DNA of 64,000 nucleotides from SKZT01 sp964478625 (lineage in GTDB: Bacteria; Desulfobacterota; Desulfobacteria; Desulfobacterales; SKZT01), in the NCBI GenBank assembly GCA_964478625.1, contig CAYZJH010000006.1:37975-101974 (forward strand), given 5' to 3'. The first letter of the stretch is position 1. Each line of letters begins with the position of its first letter. A program made the translations under genes and the position numbers. Shown here one piece after another: positions 18,101 to 26,368 of the stretch. The notes beneath the pieces were generated by a model. It saw only the letters and a list, made by a program, of their open reading frames with translations, had not been told where the DNA came from and did no database searches.

Positions 18101-18584
18101 CAACAAGAAGAAGCGCCGCTTTCGGGACACCGGGATCGGATATGTATTCCTTCCGAAGATGTGCTCTGTACACTTTTTCAAACAAGGCATCCAACTCCCA
18201 TGGAACATGGACATCCGTGAGTTCATCGTCTAACAGGGAAAGCAGGTAGGCATAATCTTTGGCAGACAACTCTTTTTCAAGAATCTTGCTCCAGGCCTCC
18301 TGAGGGTCTGTTTGACCCGATATTTCAAACCGCCTTTGCCAGTCGGTCAAAATATCCGGATCTTTTAGTATGGAGAAATTTTTTTCCGGTGATTCATAAA
18401 AAAATGAGAGGAAAGATTCCAGCAGGGTGTTGAGGATATCGGACCTGGGTTTATACTGGAGAAAACGGGCACGCATGAAAGCCTTGGTTTCATAAGGCCA
18501 AAGTGAAACCAGTTCTTCGATTTCCCGGATTCGCTTTTCAGAAAGCCTGATGTATTTGACCGCCTTTGTAAATCTTCGGGCCAT
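15150..18584 (-). CDS. Double-AAA Lon-like ATP-dependent protease
   Basis: The 1144-residue protein has an all-helical N-terminal part (1-140), a first AAA module (about 150-400, Walker A VVGPSGSGKTATVNQ), a second AAA module (about 500-720, Walker A LNGPPGSGKTFLARA, Walker B TVVFFDEGDALAPKRS) and a Lon-type S16 protease domain (about 800-1040). The Ser-Lys dyad is present: S927 in HVGGPSAGYALAL and the lysines at 975-977 in GGHKKKAEKV. The first AAA has IRHIEEAH where a Walker B DE is expected, so it may be weak. Standard LonA has one AAA and no such layout. AAGGAG overlaps the end of the SPFH gene just upstream, with no intergenic gap. No membrane segment is seen. Confidence 0.88.
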   Translation of the reverse strand: MARRFTKAVKYIRLSEKRIREIEELVSLWPYETKAFMRARFLQYKPRSDILNTLLESFLSFFYESPEKNFSILKDPDILTDWQRRFEISGQTDPQEAWSKILEKELSAKDYAYLLSLLDDELTDVHVPWELDALFEKVYRAHLRKEYISDPGVPKAALLLVVGPSGSGKTATVNQAIENVIFGDRVLPEIDLKLKKEELLASEPFWKSIENIDPTLAMEMERRKKIRFYKIMSRIPLLRRIFKKRIGRNLSELEEPGLMVDYSMVTPNDYQTALAGEPGNYFKKALGDSRKPTIRHIEEAHSAFGKSEGRDSGVERQQRTLIDTANIVIDEIITGKRDCLLIATTDKPERFDNTIYRRFVEKGKIVDISEYWKNPDNLKEIVRIELNRSDIRVAEKLDHRCHRSISCIPPEFLDSGVDKIYRIFQERTLKITPAYVRKLVRSIIEIKSEFKPEYLDDSLLVRKAFELVAKNSYGDLFDKVVGRLDRQVRWDEYIGNIKDVFSEMANNCLFYGVSEEKGVVLNGPPGSGKTFLARAWLSENKDVHDISTNPVALQDPVNPIDGAVENLEKIYDIAKMIAPTVVFFDEGDALAPKRSQSGGSPSDKLTNKFLNIIDGEIPLHRVFTTLTTNRLDILDPALIRSKRLKVLEVSGHLSKDDIERIVDQCLYGVPMAEGIDVPVIIEKARGVCNTPADYTAFVEKARSLRSTEYEVLLRARTYLNQPVGKRENFVKFNFKTLIGILDAINAPESLRNEVRNDPNEFLERFDRIVDMFSTVHDMETYPLMPSHLLSARSEISGSPIRKGKVQLDEFLEAELSQEPQVGFIIGVGANDVTGVLLPIATSLTYSLSPEKVLVTGAVSTSSPGAAELDMAVQMTQQSAKEALTMIKNYFQSMDHKVSIPKLLGEFLDKYTLHHQLLSASYHVGGPSAGYALALNTLSALLHIPIYNDFGITGAPWTKGVKSGEVGGSVIIGGHKKKAEKVLMYLRRMYMPLQNYKDLEPEFLANYWAQDKDILAVTHFGDLVPEVVCLDKDYEKILQKLISMRIHYKLSAYQGVKSPENMQEEIQEMKNMLTVRFEKEIKNRLEAIRKYLRNPISDPHLSLEEIFKEKPPQRIRVIKPFMQYIRNKFGQEKSTDGIRKQEKTP

Positions 18585-19547
18585 TTACTTCTCCTTTACA
18601 CTTTCTTTCTGGGAAATCCCTTTAGCCGAGGCATCCGGTACCGGTATCGTCAGGGCCGGACCCGGTCCCGCGGTGTTTTGAATCACCACCGTGCTTTGTG
18701 CCGACTGATTTTTCTCATAAGCCGTGGCCCATTTTTGCTGTGCCAAAAACTGGAACAAAGCGGCATCCGTTGCCCCATCAGGTCTTCCCACACTTTTTTG
18801 CAATGCCTGAATACTGTCCACATATGCCGCATACAGTTTTCGGATCCGACTTGCCTCCTGGTCTGCTGCATAGTTCTCCGCCTCGGCAATCAATTCTCTT
18901 CGCTTTTTTTCTTCAGTGGCCTCCACCAGTTTGTCTCCAAACCGGGTCTCCTTGAGCACAAAACTGACCACTTCAATCCCGTATTTTTGTTCGAGGGTCG
19001 GACCTCCCTCGTTGATGGGGCGCGATTTCAGGGCCCTGAAAATTTCTTCCTTAATATCTTCTCTCAGACTGACCAGTTCTCCCACTTTTTTGGCCTGAAG
19101 AATATCCTTGACAATACCGTCGTAATCTCCCTGCAGAAGATTCATGGGATCAAGGTTTTCAATGGCCCAGATTTTCAAATCATTAATTCTGTAAGTTAGC
19201 ACCGCCGAAGTCCACAGGGCTACATTTTCCTGAGAAATAATCCGGTTGGGTTCTGTTTGCCCGCTTAAAAACATCGCCTGGTTCATCAGGGGAACTTCCT
19301 GTTCAATCCGGGTAAAAAAGGGCAACCGCATATGCCATCCCTGTTCGGTAACCGGCACACGTTTTCCTCCAAATTTCTCCAGCACGATGGCATAATTCAT
19401 TTTGACTTTGTAAATGGTCTTGGTGGCATATACCATGGCTACCAAACCATAAACGATTCCCACAACCAGGGCCAAGGCGAAAATCCTTCGCAAAAAAGTC
19501 TTCACAAAGGCTCGTCTGAATATTTTCCTCGAAAGCTCTTCCGTCAT
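18585..19547 (-). CDS. SPFH/prohibitin (HflC-like) membrane protein
   Basis: The 320-residue protein has one N-terminal membrane anchor (about 21-43, IFALALVVGIVYGLVAMVYA). An SPFH domain (about 45-215) follows, including YAIVLEKFGGKRVPVTEQGWHMRLPFF, and then a helical region (about 210-275) rich in Glu, Lys and Ala. The tail is Pro/Ala-rich. SPFH proteins oligomerise into membrane cages and regulate membrane-linked proteases, as HflKC does for FtsH. Its stop codon directly abuts the Lon-like gene, and its start overlaps the hydrolase gene by 4 bases. The location predicts that this protein partners the double-AAA Lon; that is inference. Confidence 0.85.
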   Translation of the reverse strand: MTEELSRKIFRRAFVKTFLRRIFALALVVGIVYGLVAMVYATKTIYKVKMNYAIVLEKFGGKRVPVTEQGWHMRLPFFTRIEQEVPLMNQAMFLSGQTEPNRIISQENVALWTSAVLTYRINDLKIWAIENLDPMNLLQGDYDGIVKDILQAKKVGELVSLREDIKEEIFRALKSRPINEGGPTLEQKYGIEVVSFVLKETRFGDKLVEATEEKKRRELIAEAENYAADQEASRIRKLYAAYVDSIQALQKSVGRPDGATDAALFQFLAQQKWATAYEKNQSAQSTVVIQNTAGPGPALTIPVPDASAKGISQKESVKEK

Positions 19548-20290
19548 GACATTGAACTCCTTTCAAATCCCTTGCGAAACCAATCGGCAGCCATTCGGAG
19601 AAACTCTTCCTGATGGGCCATGTGGGTCATCCGATGGTCACCATTTTTCTGAATCACCAGTTTTTTGGGTTTCCCGACCAATTGATAGATTTTAAAAGCC
19701 TCTGAAACCGGAACCACTTCATCATTATTTCCATGAATCACCAGTATATCTTTAATATAAGAAAGGTGTTTTTCAATGTCGAAAGACAGGTTGTTGATTA
19801 ATTCCGTCAGTTGGATCACCGGGGTCTCATGTCTCTGCATGGAATCCAACAGGCAGTTGCTGTTTACCGGTGCGGCAAAAGTGACCAGTGCTGCAGGTCG
19901 AATTATGGCTGAAACCCGGCATGCCACCGCTCCGCCAAGACTGCTTCCAAAAAAGGCAATACTATTTCCAGTATCACTTCTTTTCCTCAGGGTTTCACAC
20001 GCCATGACAAGATCCCGACACCGGCCTTCAAAAGAAATCAACTCTCTTTCTCCACCTTCACTCCGGCCGCACCCTCTGTGATCAAAGCGGAAAAAAGCCA
20101 TGCCCGACAAATTGCAGGCATGAGCCAATGCCAGTTGTTTGGGTGATTCCTGTGTGGCAAACAATCCGTGGGAGCCGATAATGACAGGCGGATTTATTCC
20201 TGAAGGAAGATGAAGATGACCTTCGAGTCGATAACCATCGCAAAAAAAACAGAGTTTTTTACAAACAAGATTCACTGTTAATTCCGCCAT
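19544..20290 (-). CDS. Alpha/beta hydrolase
   Basis: The 248-residue protein has a serine hydrolase fold with nucleophile motif FFGSSLGGAVA, an acid in VIHGNNDEVVPV, and His in KNGDHRMTHM; the oxyanion loop is IGSHGLFAT. It resembles serine aminopeptidase/acylglycerol lipase-like (Hydrolase_4) proteins. Substrate unknown, perhaps an ester or peptide. It is the first gene of the operon leading to SPFH, Lon-like protease, CoA-transferase and rsmG; the next start overlaps its stop. No signal peptide is seen. Confidence 0.87.
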   Translation of the reverse strand: MAELTVNLVCKKLCFFCDGYRLEGHLHLPSGINPPVIIGSHGLFATQESPKQLALAHACNLSGMAFFRFDHRGCGRSEGGERELISFEGRCRDLVMACETLRKRSDTGNSIAFFGSSLGGAVACRVSAIIRPAALVTFAAPVNSNCLLDSMQRHETPVIQLTELINNLSFDIEKHLSYIKDILVIHGNNDEVVPVSEAFKIYQLVGKPKKLVIQKNGDHRMTHMAHQEEFLRMAADWFRKGFERSSMS

Positions 20291-20415
20291 AACATACGGC
20301 TTATTTTGTATTTTTTTGTGCTTGTGCTATGCTCAATGTGTGATAAGGTTGATATTTTAATTGAGTATACCATAAATCATTTAAAAGCATATACCATATA
20401 TTTTAAAGTTCTAAA

Positions 20416-21807
20416 ATGTCACTGAAAAAAGGAAATGTATATGAGGTAAATATTTCGGATCTGGCATTCGGAGGCAAAGGCTTTGCCAAAATCGATGGGT
20501 TTGCCGTTTTCGTAGACCAGGCTGCTCCCGGAGATGTCGTAATGGCTCGGGTGATCCGGAAGAAAAAAAATTACGCCGAAGCCCGGATCGTTGAGATGAT
20601 ATCGCCTTCGCCGCTGAGAATCGATGCTCCCTGTCCCTACAGCGGTGTCTGCGGAGGCTGCAAATGGCAATATTTGCCTTATAAATTACAACTGGAATAC
20701 AAGCAACGGCACGTGAAAGAGACTCTGGAACATATCGGTGATATCCGCAACACCCCGATCAATCCGACCTTGCCCTCTCCAGACATTTTTGAGTATCGGA
20801 ACAAAATGGAATTTTCCTGTTCGGATCGAAAATGGCTGATGCCTGATCAGATGACCGGTGAAGAGGTCGATACCGGTTTTGCAATCGGGCTTCATGTGCC
20901 CGGTACTTTTTATAAAGTGCTTGATATTCGGGCATGCCTGCTCCAGCCAGACCAGGGAAACCAAATACTGGATGATGTTCGCTGTTTTATCGGAGATTCC
21001 GGATTACCGGTCTATGGATTGAAAAGCCATGAAGGTTTCTGGCGTTTTTTGATGCTTCGTCACTCCGTATCGGAAGATCAATGGATGGTCAATATGATCA
21101 CCGCCTCTGAACAACATGATGCAATTTCTTCGCTGGCCGGCATTCTTATGGAAAAATATCCGAATATCGTGTCGGTGGTCAATAATGTGACAGCCCGAAA
21201 AGCGGGTATCGCCGTGGGAGAATATGAGATTCCCATCGCAGGAAAAGCATCTATAAAAGATGCCATTGGGCCATTTGTTTTTGAAATTTCCGCCAACTCG
21301 TTTTTTCAGACCAACAGCCGGGCCGCAAAGATTCTCTATGACACGGTGGCCAGGTATGCGCAATTGACCGGAAAAGAGACGGTCCTGGATCTATACAGCG
21401 GAACCGGAACGATTCCCATTTATCTTTCACAACAGGCCTCCCGGATAGTAGGAATGGAAATTGTCGACAGCGCCATCTCAGATGCTGAAAACAACTGTCG
21501 TTTAAATCAGGTGGACAATTGCCGCTTTATCAGCGGTGATATCCGGACGTCTTTGACCCGGATTGATTTCAAACCCCAGGTGATGATCATTGATCCACCC
21601 CGAGATGGCATGCACAAGGATGTTGTCAAACAGGTCCTGGATATGGGACCTGAGCGGATCGTTTATGTTTCGTGCAATCCGGCAACCCTGGCCAGAGATC
21701 TGGCTCTTATGAAAGAATTTTACCATGTGACCGAGGTTCAGCCTGTGGATATGTTTCCGCATACCTTTCATATCGAATCGGTGGCTTGCCTCAGAAAGGG
21801 TTCTTAA
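20416..21807 (+). CDS. rlmD: 23S rRNA (uracil-C5)-methyltransferase, RlmD/RumA family
   Basis: The 463-residue protein has an N-terminal TRAM RNA-binding domain (about 5-62) and a [4Fe-4S] cluster site with C73, C79 and C82 (APCPYSGVCGGCKWQ) plus a later Cys in DIRACLLQ. The C-terminal methyltransferase has LDLYSGTGTIPIYL, IDPPRDGMHKDV and the catalytic Cys in YVSCNPATLARDL. It methylates C5 of a uracil in 23S rRNA, U1939 in E. coli. Specificity between RlmD, RlmC and TrmA-like relatives cannot be settled here. The divergent 125-base AT-rich spacer holds its promoter. The next gene follows after three bases. Confidence 0.9.
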   Translation: MSLKKGNVYEVNISDLAFGGKGFAKIDGFAVFVDQAAPGDVVMARVIRKKKNYAEARIVEMISPSPLRIDAPCPYSGVCGGCKWQYLPYKLQLEYKQRHVKETLEHIGDIRNTPINPTLPSPDIFEYRNKMEFSCSDRKWLMPDQMTGEEVDTGFAIGLHVPGTFYKVLDIRACLLQPDQGNQILDDVRCFIGDSGLPVYGLKSHEGFWRFLMLRHSVSEDQWMVNMITASEQHDAISSLAGILMEKYPNIVSVVNNVTARKAGIAVGEYEIPIAGKASIKDAIGPFVFEISANSFFQTNSRAAKILYDTVARYAQLTGKETVLDLYSGTGTIPIYLSQQASRIVGMEIVDSAISDAENNCRLNQVDNCRFISGDIRTSLTRIDFKPQVMIIDPPRDGMHKDVVKQVLDMGPERIVYVSCNPATLARDLALMKEFYHVTEVQPVDMFPHTFHIESVACLRKGS

Positions 21808-21810
21808 ATT

Positions 21811-22722
21811 ATGCCGACCGCCGCCTGCGGAATCAACTGCGATGTGTGCAAATTAAAGGTCATGGGGATCTGTTCCACTTGCGGGGATGGACTGAGCCAC
21901 GAAGCCAGGTTAAAAATCGAAGCTCAAATCAGGTTGCTGGGGCAACCCTGCCCTATCCTGGCCTGTGCCGAAATGAATCACGTGGGATACTGCCTGAGAG
22001 ATTGCCACCATTTTCCCTGTGACAATTTCAATATGGGATCTTATCCCTTTAGCCAAGGATTTTTGAGCATGCAGCAACGAAGGCGACAACAAAAACCGCC
22101 GGCAAGAAATCCACAGGGAAACCCTTTTACCGTGCCGGAACAATTCTGGGATGAAATCTGTCGTAAAGACCTGAAGGTCCTTTCGGGAATTTCTCTTTGC
22201 CGGCAAGATCCTGAAGGCGCTTTACTAATCCCTCATCTTGGAAAAAATTTTCTTTTGGATATCAACAAACGCTGTATTTTTCAGTCAGATGACGGACAGG
22301 AGCGGGAAAAGACCGATTATCCGCTTTTGGAACTGATGATTCTGGTTTACCTGTTGAATGTGAAAGGCGATCCGGTTCAAAATCATATGATCAGTGTATC
22401 TGAACTCAGGGATGCCCATTTTTTTCAGGGACCTCACGCACTGAAAATCAATCCGCTTCTGGAACGGTTTGGAAACGACCTTCAGGGATTCAAAAACGCT
22501 GCTCAACGGCTGGCGGGCCAGAGCAAGGACCTGGCAGATATGGCTTTTAAGTTTTATCCCTTTCCCAAGATTCCCTTATACTACCTTTTGTGGGAAGGCG
22601 ATGATGAATTCGGCCCTGATCTTAAAATTCTTTTTGATCGATCTATCGAAGCGCACCTTTCGGCCGATGCCATTTGGGGCGTAGTCAACCTTGTTTCCGA
22701 CGCTCTTTTAATGGCGGGCTGA
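21811..22722 (+). CDS. Cysteine-rich DUF3786 protein
   Basis: The 303-residue protein has a cysteine-rich N-terminus (about 1-75). It includes CGINCDVCKLKVMGICSTCGDG and CLRDCHHFPC, eleven or more Cys in all, suggesting Fe-S or zinc binding. A DUF3786-type domain follows at about 105-300. This combination is found mainly in strict anaerobes and has no assigned function. It begins three bases after the rlmD stop, so translation is coupled. Its stop abuts the stop of the convergent uspA gene with no spacer. Confidence 0.75.
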   Translation: MPTAACGINCDVCKLKVMGICSTCGDGLSHEARLKIEAQIRLLGQPCPILACAEMNHVGYCLRDCHHFPCDNFNMGSYPFSQGFLSMQQRRRQQKPPARNPQGNPFTVPEQFWDEICRKDLKVLSGISLCRQDPEGALLIPHLGKNFLLDINKRCIFQSDDGQEREKTDYPLLELMILVYLLNVKGDPVQNHMISVSELRDAHFFQGPHALKINPLLERFGNDLQGFKNAAQRLAGQSKDLADMAFKFYPFPKIPLYYLLWEGDDEFGPDLKILFDRSIEAHLSADAIWGVVNLVSDALLMAG

Positions 22723-23193
22723 TTACCGTACCACCCAGATGGTACAGTTTTCAGCATGATTTACGATTTTACTGGATATGCTTCCGAATAAAAATTCCTC
22801 GCTTCGCGAAACCCCCTGTCGTCCGACCACGATGGTGTCAAAGAGGGTTTCATCACGCTCGGCAAGAATGCACTCGGCCATGGAAGGACAATATCGCAGG
22901 GTGGATCTCACCGAGACGGAATCCTCCGGGAAACCCTTTTCGATCAGAATTTCCCTGTAGTTTGCCAGCATGGTGTCCACCTTTTCTTTAGTACGCGCCA
23001 GCCAGCTATCCTTTTCTTTCTGCTCTGAAAAATAATCTTCTTCAGGATCAGGGATCACATGCAACACGGTAACCTTGAACCCCGGAAGTCCACCCAGCAG
23101 TTGACCGACGTAGGATACCGCACGCCTGGCATTTTCCGATTCATCAACTGCAATCAGTATGTTTTTATTGATTTTGAATTCAGCCTCAGCCAT
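22723..23193 (-). CDS. Universal stress protein, ATP-binding type
   Basis: The 156-residue UspA-fold protein opens with NILIAVDESENARRAV. It has the nucleotide-binding signature G-x2-G-x9-G-S in VGRQGVSRSEEFLFGSIS near the C-terminus, so it belongs to the ATP-binding class. Such proteins act in stress survival; the exact role is unknown. It lies 30 bases after the kinase-fold gene and probably ends an operon with that gene and the MFS transporter. The link suggests a nucleotide-dependent stress or transport signalling unit. Confidence 0.9.
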   Translation of the reverse strand: MAEAEFKINKNILIAVDESENARRAVSYVGQLLGGLPGFKVTVLHVIPDPEEDYFSEQKEKDSWLARTKEKVDTMLANYREILIEKGFPEDSVSVRSTLRYCPSMAECILAERDETLFDTIVVGRQGVSRSEEFLFGSISSKIVNHAENCTIWVVR

Positions 23194-23223
23194 GCCTTTT
23201 CCCCTATGGTTTCGGATAAAATT

Positions 23224-24198
23224 CTAGATGTCTCTTTGGGCATCCTGCAAATCTTCAAGCAATTGCGATGTATGCTCGTAGTACCAGTTGGCACCCAGTG
23301 AAAAGTGCAACATAACCCGATTGAGTCGTTCTGGAATGTACGGGTAAACTTTTCGCAGGTTAGCCAAACGGTTTCTGAAAACAATATTGACATCCCCTTC
23401 AATGAGCTTGTCCACCACGTCGGGTCGTTGGCGTTTCAGGTCCTGCAGAAGAACATCGCCTTTGCCCGCCAAAAACATCAGGATGTTTCCTAACCCGAAA
23501 AGATCGTACCCGTAAATATTTTCTCTATGGCGGTAATTATAGTCGAAATCAATCCATCGATATTTTTTGCTTTCCCTGTCCACAAAAATATGATCACGAC
23601 GGATATCCCCGTGCTTTTCGCCATGATCGTGGAGAAATCGGATTGCATCAATGCATTCAATAAAATTTTTTAAGATCTCAGGAAAATGTTCGAAAAAATA
23701 TCGGCGATGATCCACGTTAAAATTTTCGACTACCTGAGATAAAGGACGTCCATGAATGAAATCCAGTATGCGGATGAGGTTGTCCTTTTCATCCTTCACA
23801 CTGAAACCATGCATAAAATTCGGGTGGTCTTTTACCAGATCCAGAATTCTGGCTTCTTTTTTGGGGCTGCGAAAACATTCAAACTCGATATGACCAATAG
23901 TGGTCATAAATTTTTCATAAAATACCAGCTTGATCACCTTGAATTTTTCGGTTTCAAGATCAATGGAACGTTTGACCCATTGCTTGACTTCATCATCCAG
24001 GCCAAAACGCCCTTCTTTTGCGTTGTTCCGGATCAGGTAGGCTTTTTCTCCCAACTGAACGACATCGTTGTACTGAACCTTGAAAAAATCGGTCGTATCG
24101 GTAACAATCTTAACCGGCTTTTTACCGTCATGGTTCGGAATCCAACGGGAAACCCGCTCTAGTATCTTTTCTCTGTCAAAATAAAGGGTCGTGTTCAT
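23224..24198 (-). CDS. Protein kinase-fold protein
   Basis: I take ATG 24198 (MNTTLYFDREKILERVSRW, 324 residues) as the start; a longer frame from 24312 would run into the MFS gene. The C-terminal two thirds has a kinase-like fold: FIHGRPLSQVV hinge region, HGEKHGDIRRDHIFVD as catalytic loop (HGD in place of HRD) and WIDFDYNY as metal-binding loop (DFD). This is the RIO/aminoglycoside-phosphotransferase-like style rather than Hanks type. Activity on protein or small molecule is not known. It sits between MFS and UspA genes on the same strand with gaps of 43 and 30 bases. Confidence 0.7.
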   Translation of the reverse strand: MNTTLYFDREKILERVSRWIPNHDGKKPVKIVTDTTDFFKVQYNDVVQLGEKAYLIRNNAKEGRFGLDDEVKQWVKRSIDLETEKFKVIKLVFYEKFMTTIGHIEFECFRSPKKEARILDLVKDHPNFMHGFSVKDEKDNLIRILDFIHGRPLSQVVENFNVDHRRYFFEHFPEILKNFIECIDAIRFLHDHGEKHGDIRRDHIFVDRESKKYRWIDFDYNYRHRENIYGYDLFGLGNILMFLAGKGDVLLQDLKRQRPDVVDKLIEGDVNIVFRNRLANLRKVYPYIPERLNRVMLHFSLGANWYYEHTSQLLEDLQDAQRDI

Positions 24199-24241
24199 GA
24201 GGGAAACTATGGCAATAAATCGGTTATGTGTCAATATGGAT

Positions 24242-25726
24242 CTAATTTTTGGGAAGTAAAAAGCAATATCCGAAACATAGGATTGAAACAGCAAAAATAA
24301 TCCAGAAAACAAGAGAAAGACTTGATAATGCCGTTATCCTCAGCACCTCCAGCGTGTCATCGGAAAATTTTGAAAGCATTTCCGGATTCAATATATTTTC
24401 AATCTGCTGATGGGCATTTCCACGTGTCATGATTTCCGACAGATGATCAGAGGAGAGTTTATCCAGTTCCATGGACAATCGAGCCGTGAAAAGTCCTCCG
24501 CAAATGCCTATTCCCAAGGTGCCGCCCAGGGTTCTTGCAAACTGATGCGATGATGTTGCAACTCCGATATCCTCGGATTTCAGGCTGTTTTGAACGACCA
24601 GAAGGGTTGCCAGTGTTACAAAACCCATTCCCAGACCGGCAAGAAGAAACGTCCCGAAACAAATCACCATGGTCGTTTCCATGGTAAACAACAGGGTGAT
24701 TCCGGTACCTGCCGCCAGAAAAGCAGCACCAGCCATTGCTGAAGCTTTTTTTTCCATGCGATGGATAAATTGTCCAAGCATCATTGAACCCACCGACCAT
24801 CCAAGACTCAGTGACAACATGGCCATTCCGACTTCCATGGGTGTTTTGAGCAAAACGCCCTGGATAAATAACGGAGCATAGGCAAATAACGAGAAAATAA
24901 CAAAACTGCTGAAAAATACCGCGAGGTTTCCGTTGCGAAATCCTTTAAACCGAAAAAAATCCAAAGACAGAATCGGTTCGGGGGCACGTTTTTCAGCCCA
25001 ATAAAATCCGATTGAAAATACAAGGGTGATCAGGCAAAGTCCCAGGATTTCATAAGAAATCCATGAATATCTCCGGCCTCCTACCAAAAAAATTGTCAGA
25101 AGGCTTAGAATTGATACAGATAGAGTGATAACCCCTGCAAAGTCCAAATAGACCTTTTTTTTCTTTTCCCGGATTTCAATGAGATAAAAATACACCCCGC
25201 CAAGGGAAAGAATTCCGAGAGGGATATTCATAAAAAAAATCCATCTCCAGGAAAAATAAGTCACAATCAGACCGCCCAACGTGGGACCCAATAAGCTGGC
25301 GATCCCCCATATAAAACTTGCAAAACCCAGAGTTTTTCCACGCTGGTCAGGTGAGGAAACATCGGTCAGAAGGACATAGACCAGTGCAAAATTACCGCCG
25401 GCGCCGATCCCTTGGATGACTCTCGCAAAAATCAAAAACCCCATACTGGTCGATGAACCGGCCAGGATCGACGCAACGAGAAATATGGTCGTGGAAATCA
25501 TGAAAAGAGATTTGGTTTTAAACAGGTCGGAGAGTTTTCCGAAAATCGGCAGAGCCACCGTACGAGATAACAATGCGGCAGAATAGACCCAGCTGTAAAG
25601 GGTTAATCCGCCAAGATCTGCAACGATGGTCGGCATGGCAGCAGCCATGATCAGAGCATCCAGTGCACTCAGGAATAACACCAGCAATGCCGCCGCGATT
25701 ACCGGAAAGCGTTTGAAATTTTCCAC
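24242..25726 (-). CDS. MFS transporter, EmrB/QacA (DHA2) family
   Basis: The 494-residue integral membrane protein has about 14 hydrophobic segments, the count for the DHA2 drug/proton antiporter branch. Motif A-like GKLSDLFKTKSLFM follows the second segment, and motif C-like LLGPTLGGLIVTYFSWRWIFFMNIPLG is present. It likely exports a hydrophobic compound using the proton gradient; the substrate is unknown. The start is GTG 25726, preceded by AGAGGAAA. It heads the operon with the kinase-fold and UspA genes. Confidence 0.9.
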   Translation of the reverse strand: MENFKRFPVIAAALLVLFLSALDALIMAAAMPTIVADLGGLTLYSWVYSAALLSRTVALPIFGKLSDLFKTKSLFMISTTIFLVASILAGSSTSMGFLIFARVIQGIGAGGNFALVYVLLTDVSSPDQRGKTLGFASFIWGIASLLGPTLGGLIVTYFSWRWIFFMNIPLGILSLGGVYFYLIEIREKKKKVYLDFAGVITLSVSILSLLTIFLVGGRRYSWISYEILGLCLITLVFSIGFYWAEKRAPEPILSLDFFRFKGFRNGNLAVFFSSFVIFSLFAYAPLFIQGVLLKTPMEVGMAMLSLSLGWSVGSMMLGQFIHRMEKKASAMAGAAFLAAGTGITLLFTMETTMVICFGTFLLAGLGMGFVTLATLLVVQNSLKSEDIGVATSSHQFARTLGGTLGIGICGGLFTARLSMELDKLSSDHLSEIMTRGNAHQQIENILNPEMLSKFSDDTLEVLRITALSSLSLVFWIIFAVSILCFGYCFLLPKN

Positions 25727-25861
25727 TGTTTCCTCTTCTGGTTTTCATGATTGACATCAATTTGTCGTTTTATATATTGATGGATCAGTTATCTTATAAC
25801 AATCAAGCAGAAAGAACAGGATGAAAAATTTAAATATTAACCCAAAATTCATGAGGTTCAT

Positions 25862-26278
25862 ATGAAAAGCTACAGAAAAGAACTTTGGTTTGAAGTACCT
25901 ACCAGGAGGGCATTTATCAATATTACACCCCAAGTGGAGAAATGCCTGATTGAAAGCGGAATTCAGGAGGGACTGATTCTGGTCAATGCCATGCACATTA
26001 CCGCATCCGTTTTTATCAATGATGATGAATCGGGTCTTCACCACGATTATGAAGTATGGCTGGAAAAACTGGCTCCTCATGCTCCTGTGGATCAGTATCG
26101 CCACAATGTCGGTGAGGACAACGCAGATGCCCATATGAAAAGACAGATCATGGGCCGGGAAGTCGTGGTGGCTGTTACAAACGGAAAGCTCGATTTCGGC
26201 ACCTGGGAACGAATTTTCTACGGAGAATTTGACGGGCGCCGCCGAAAGAGGGTTCTGGTCAAAATTATCGGGGAGTAA
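25862..26278 (+). CDS. yjbQ: YjbQ/UPF0047 family protein
   Basis: The 138-residue protein is a full-length UPF0047/YjbQ member with the conserved segments VNAMHITASVFINDDESGLHHDYEVWLEKL, YRHNVGEDNADAHMKRQIMGREVVVAVTNGKLDFGTWERIFYGEFDGRR split over residues 45-130. Members of the family have weak thiamin phosphate synthase activity when overexpressed in E. coli; the natural role is unclear. It stands alone between two minus-strand genes. No thiamin riboswitch is visible upstream. Confidence 0.9.
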   Translation: MKSYRKELWFEVPTRRAFINITPQVEKCLIESGIQEGLILVNAMHITASVFINDDESGLHHDYEVWLEKLAPHAPVDQYRHNVGEDNADAHMKRQIMGREVVVAVTNGKLDFGTWERIFYGEFDGRRRKRVLVKIIGE

Positions 26279-26368
26279 AGGTTTTGCAATATAATCTCAG
26301 GCAACTAATGAATTTTTCATCCGAGGCAAAAGTGCGTCTTTCCTTTTGGAACCTCTTTCCATAAGATT

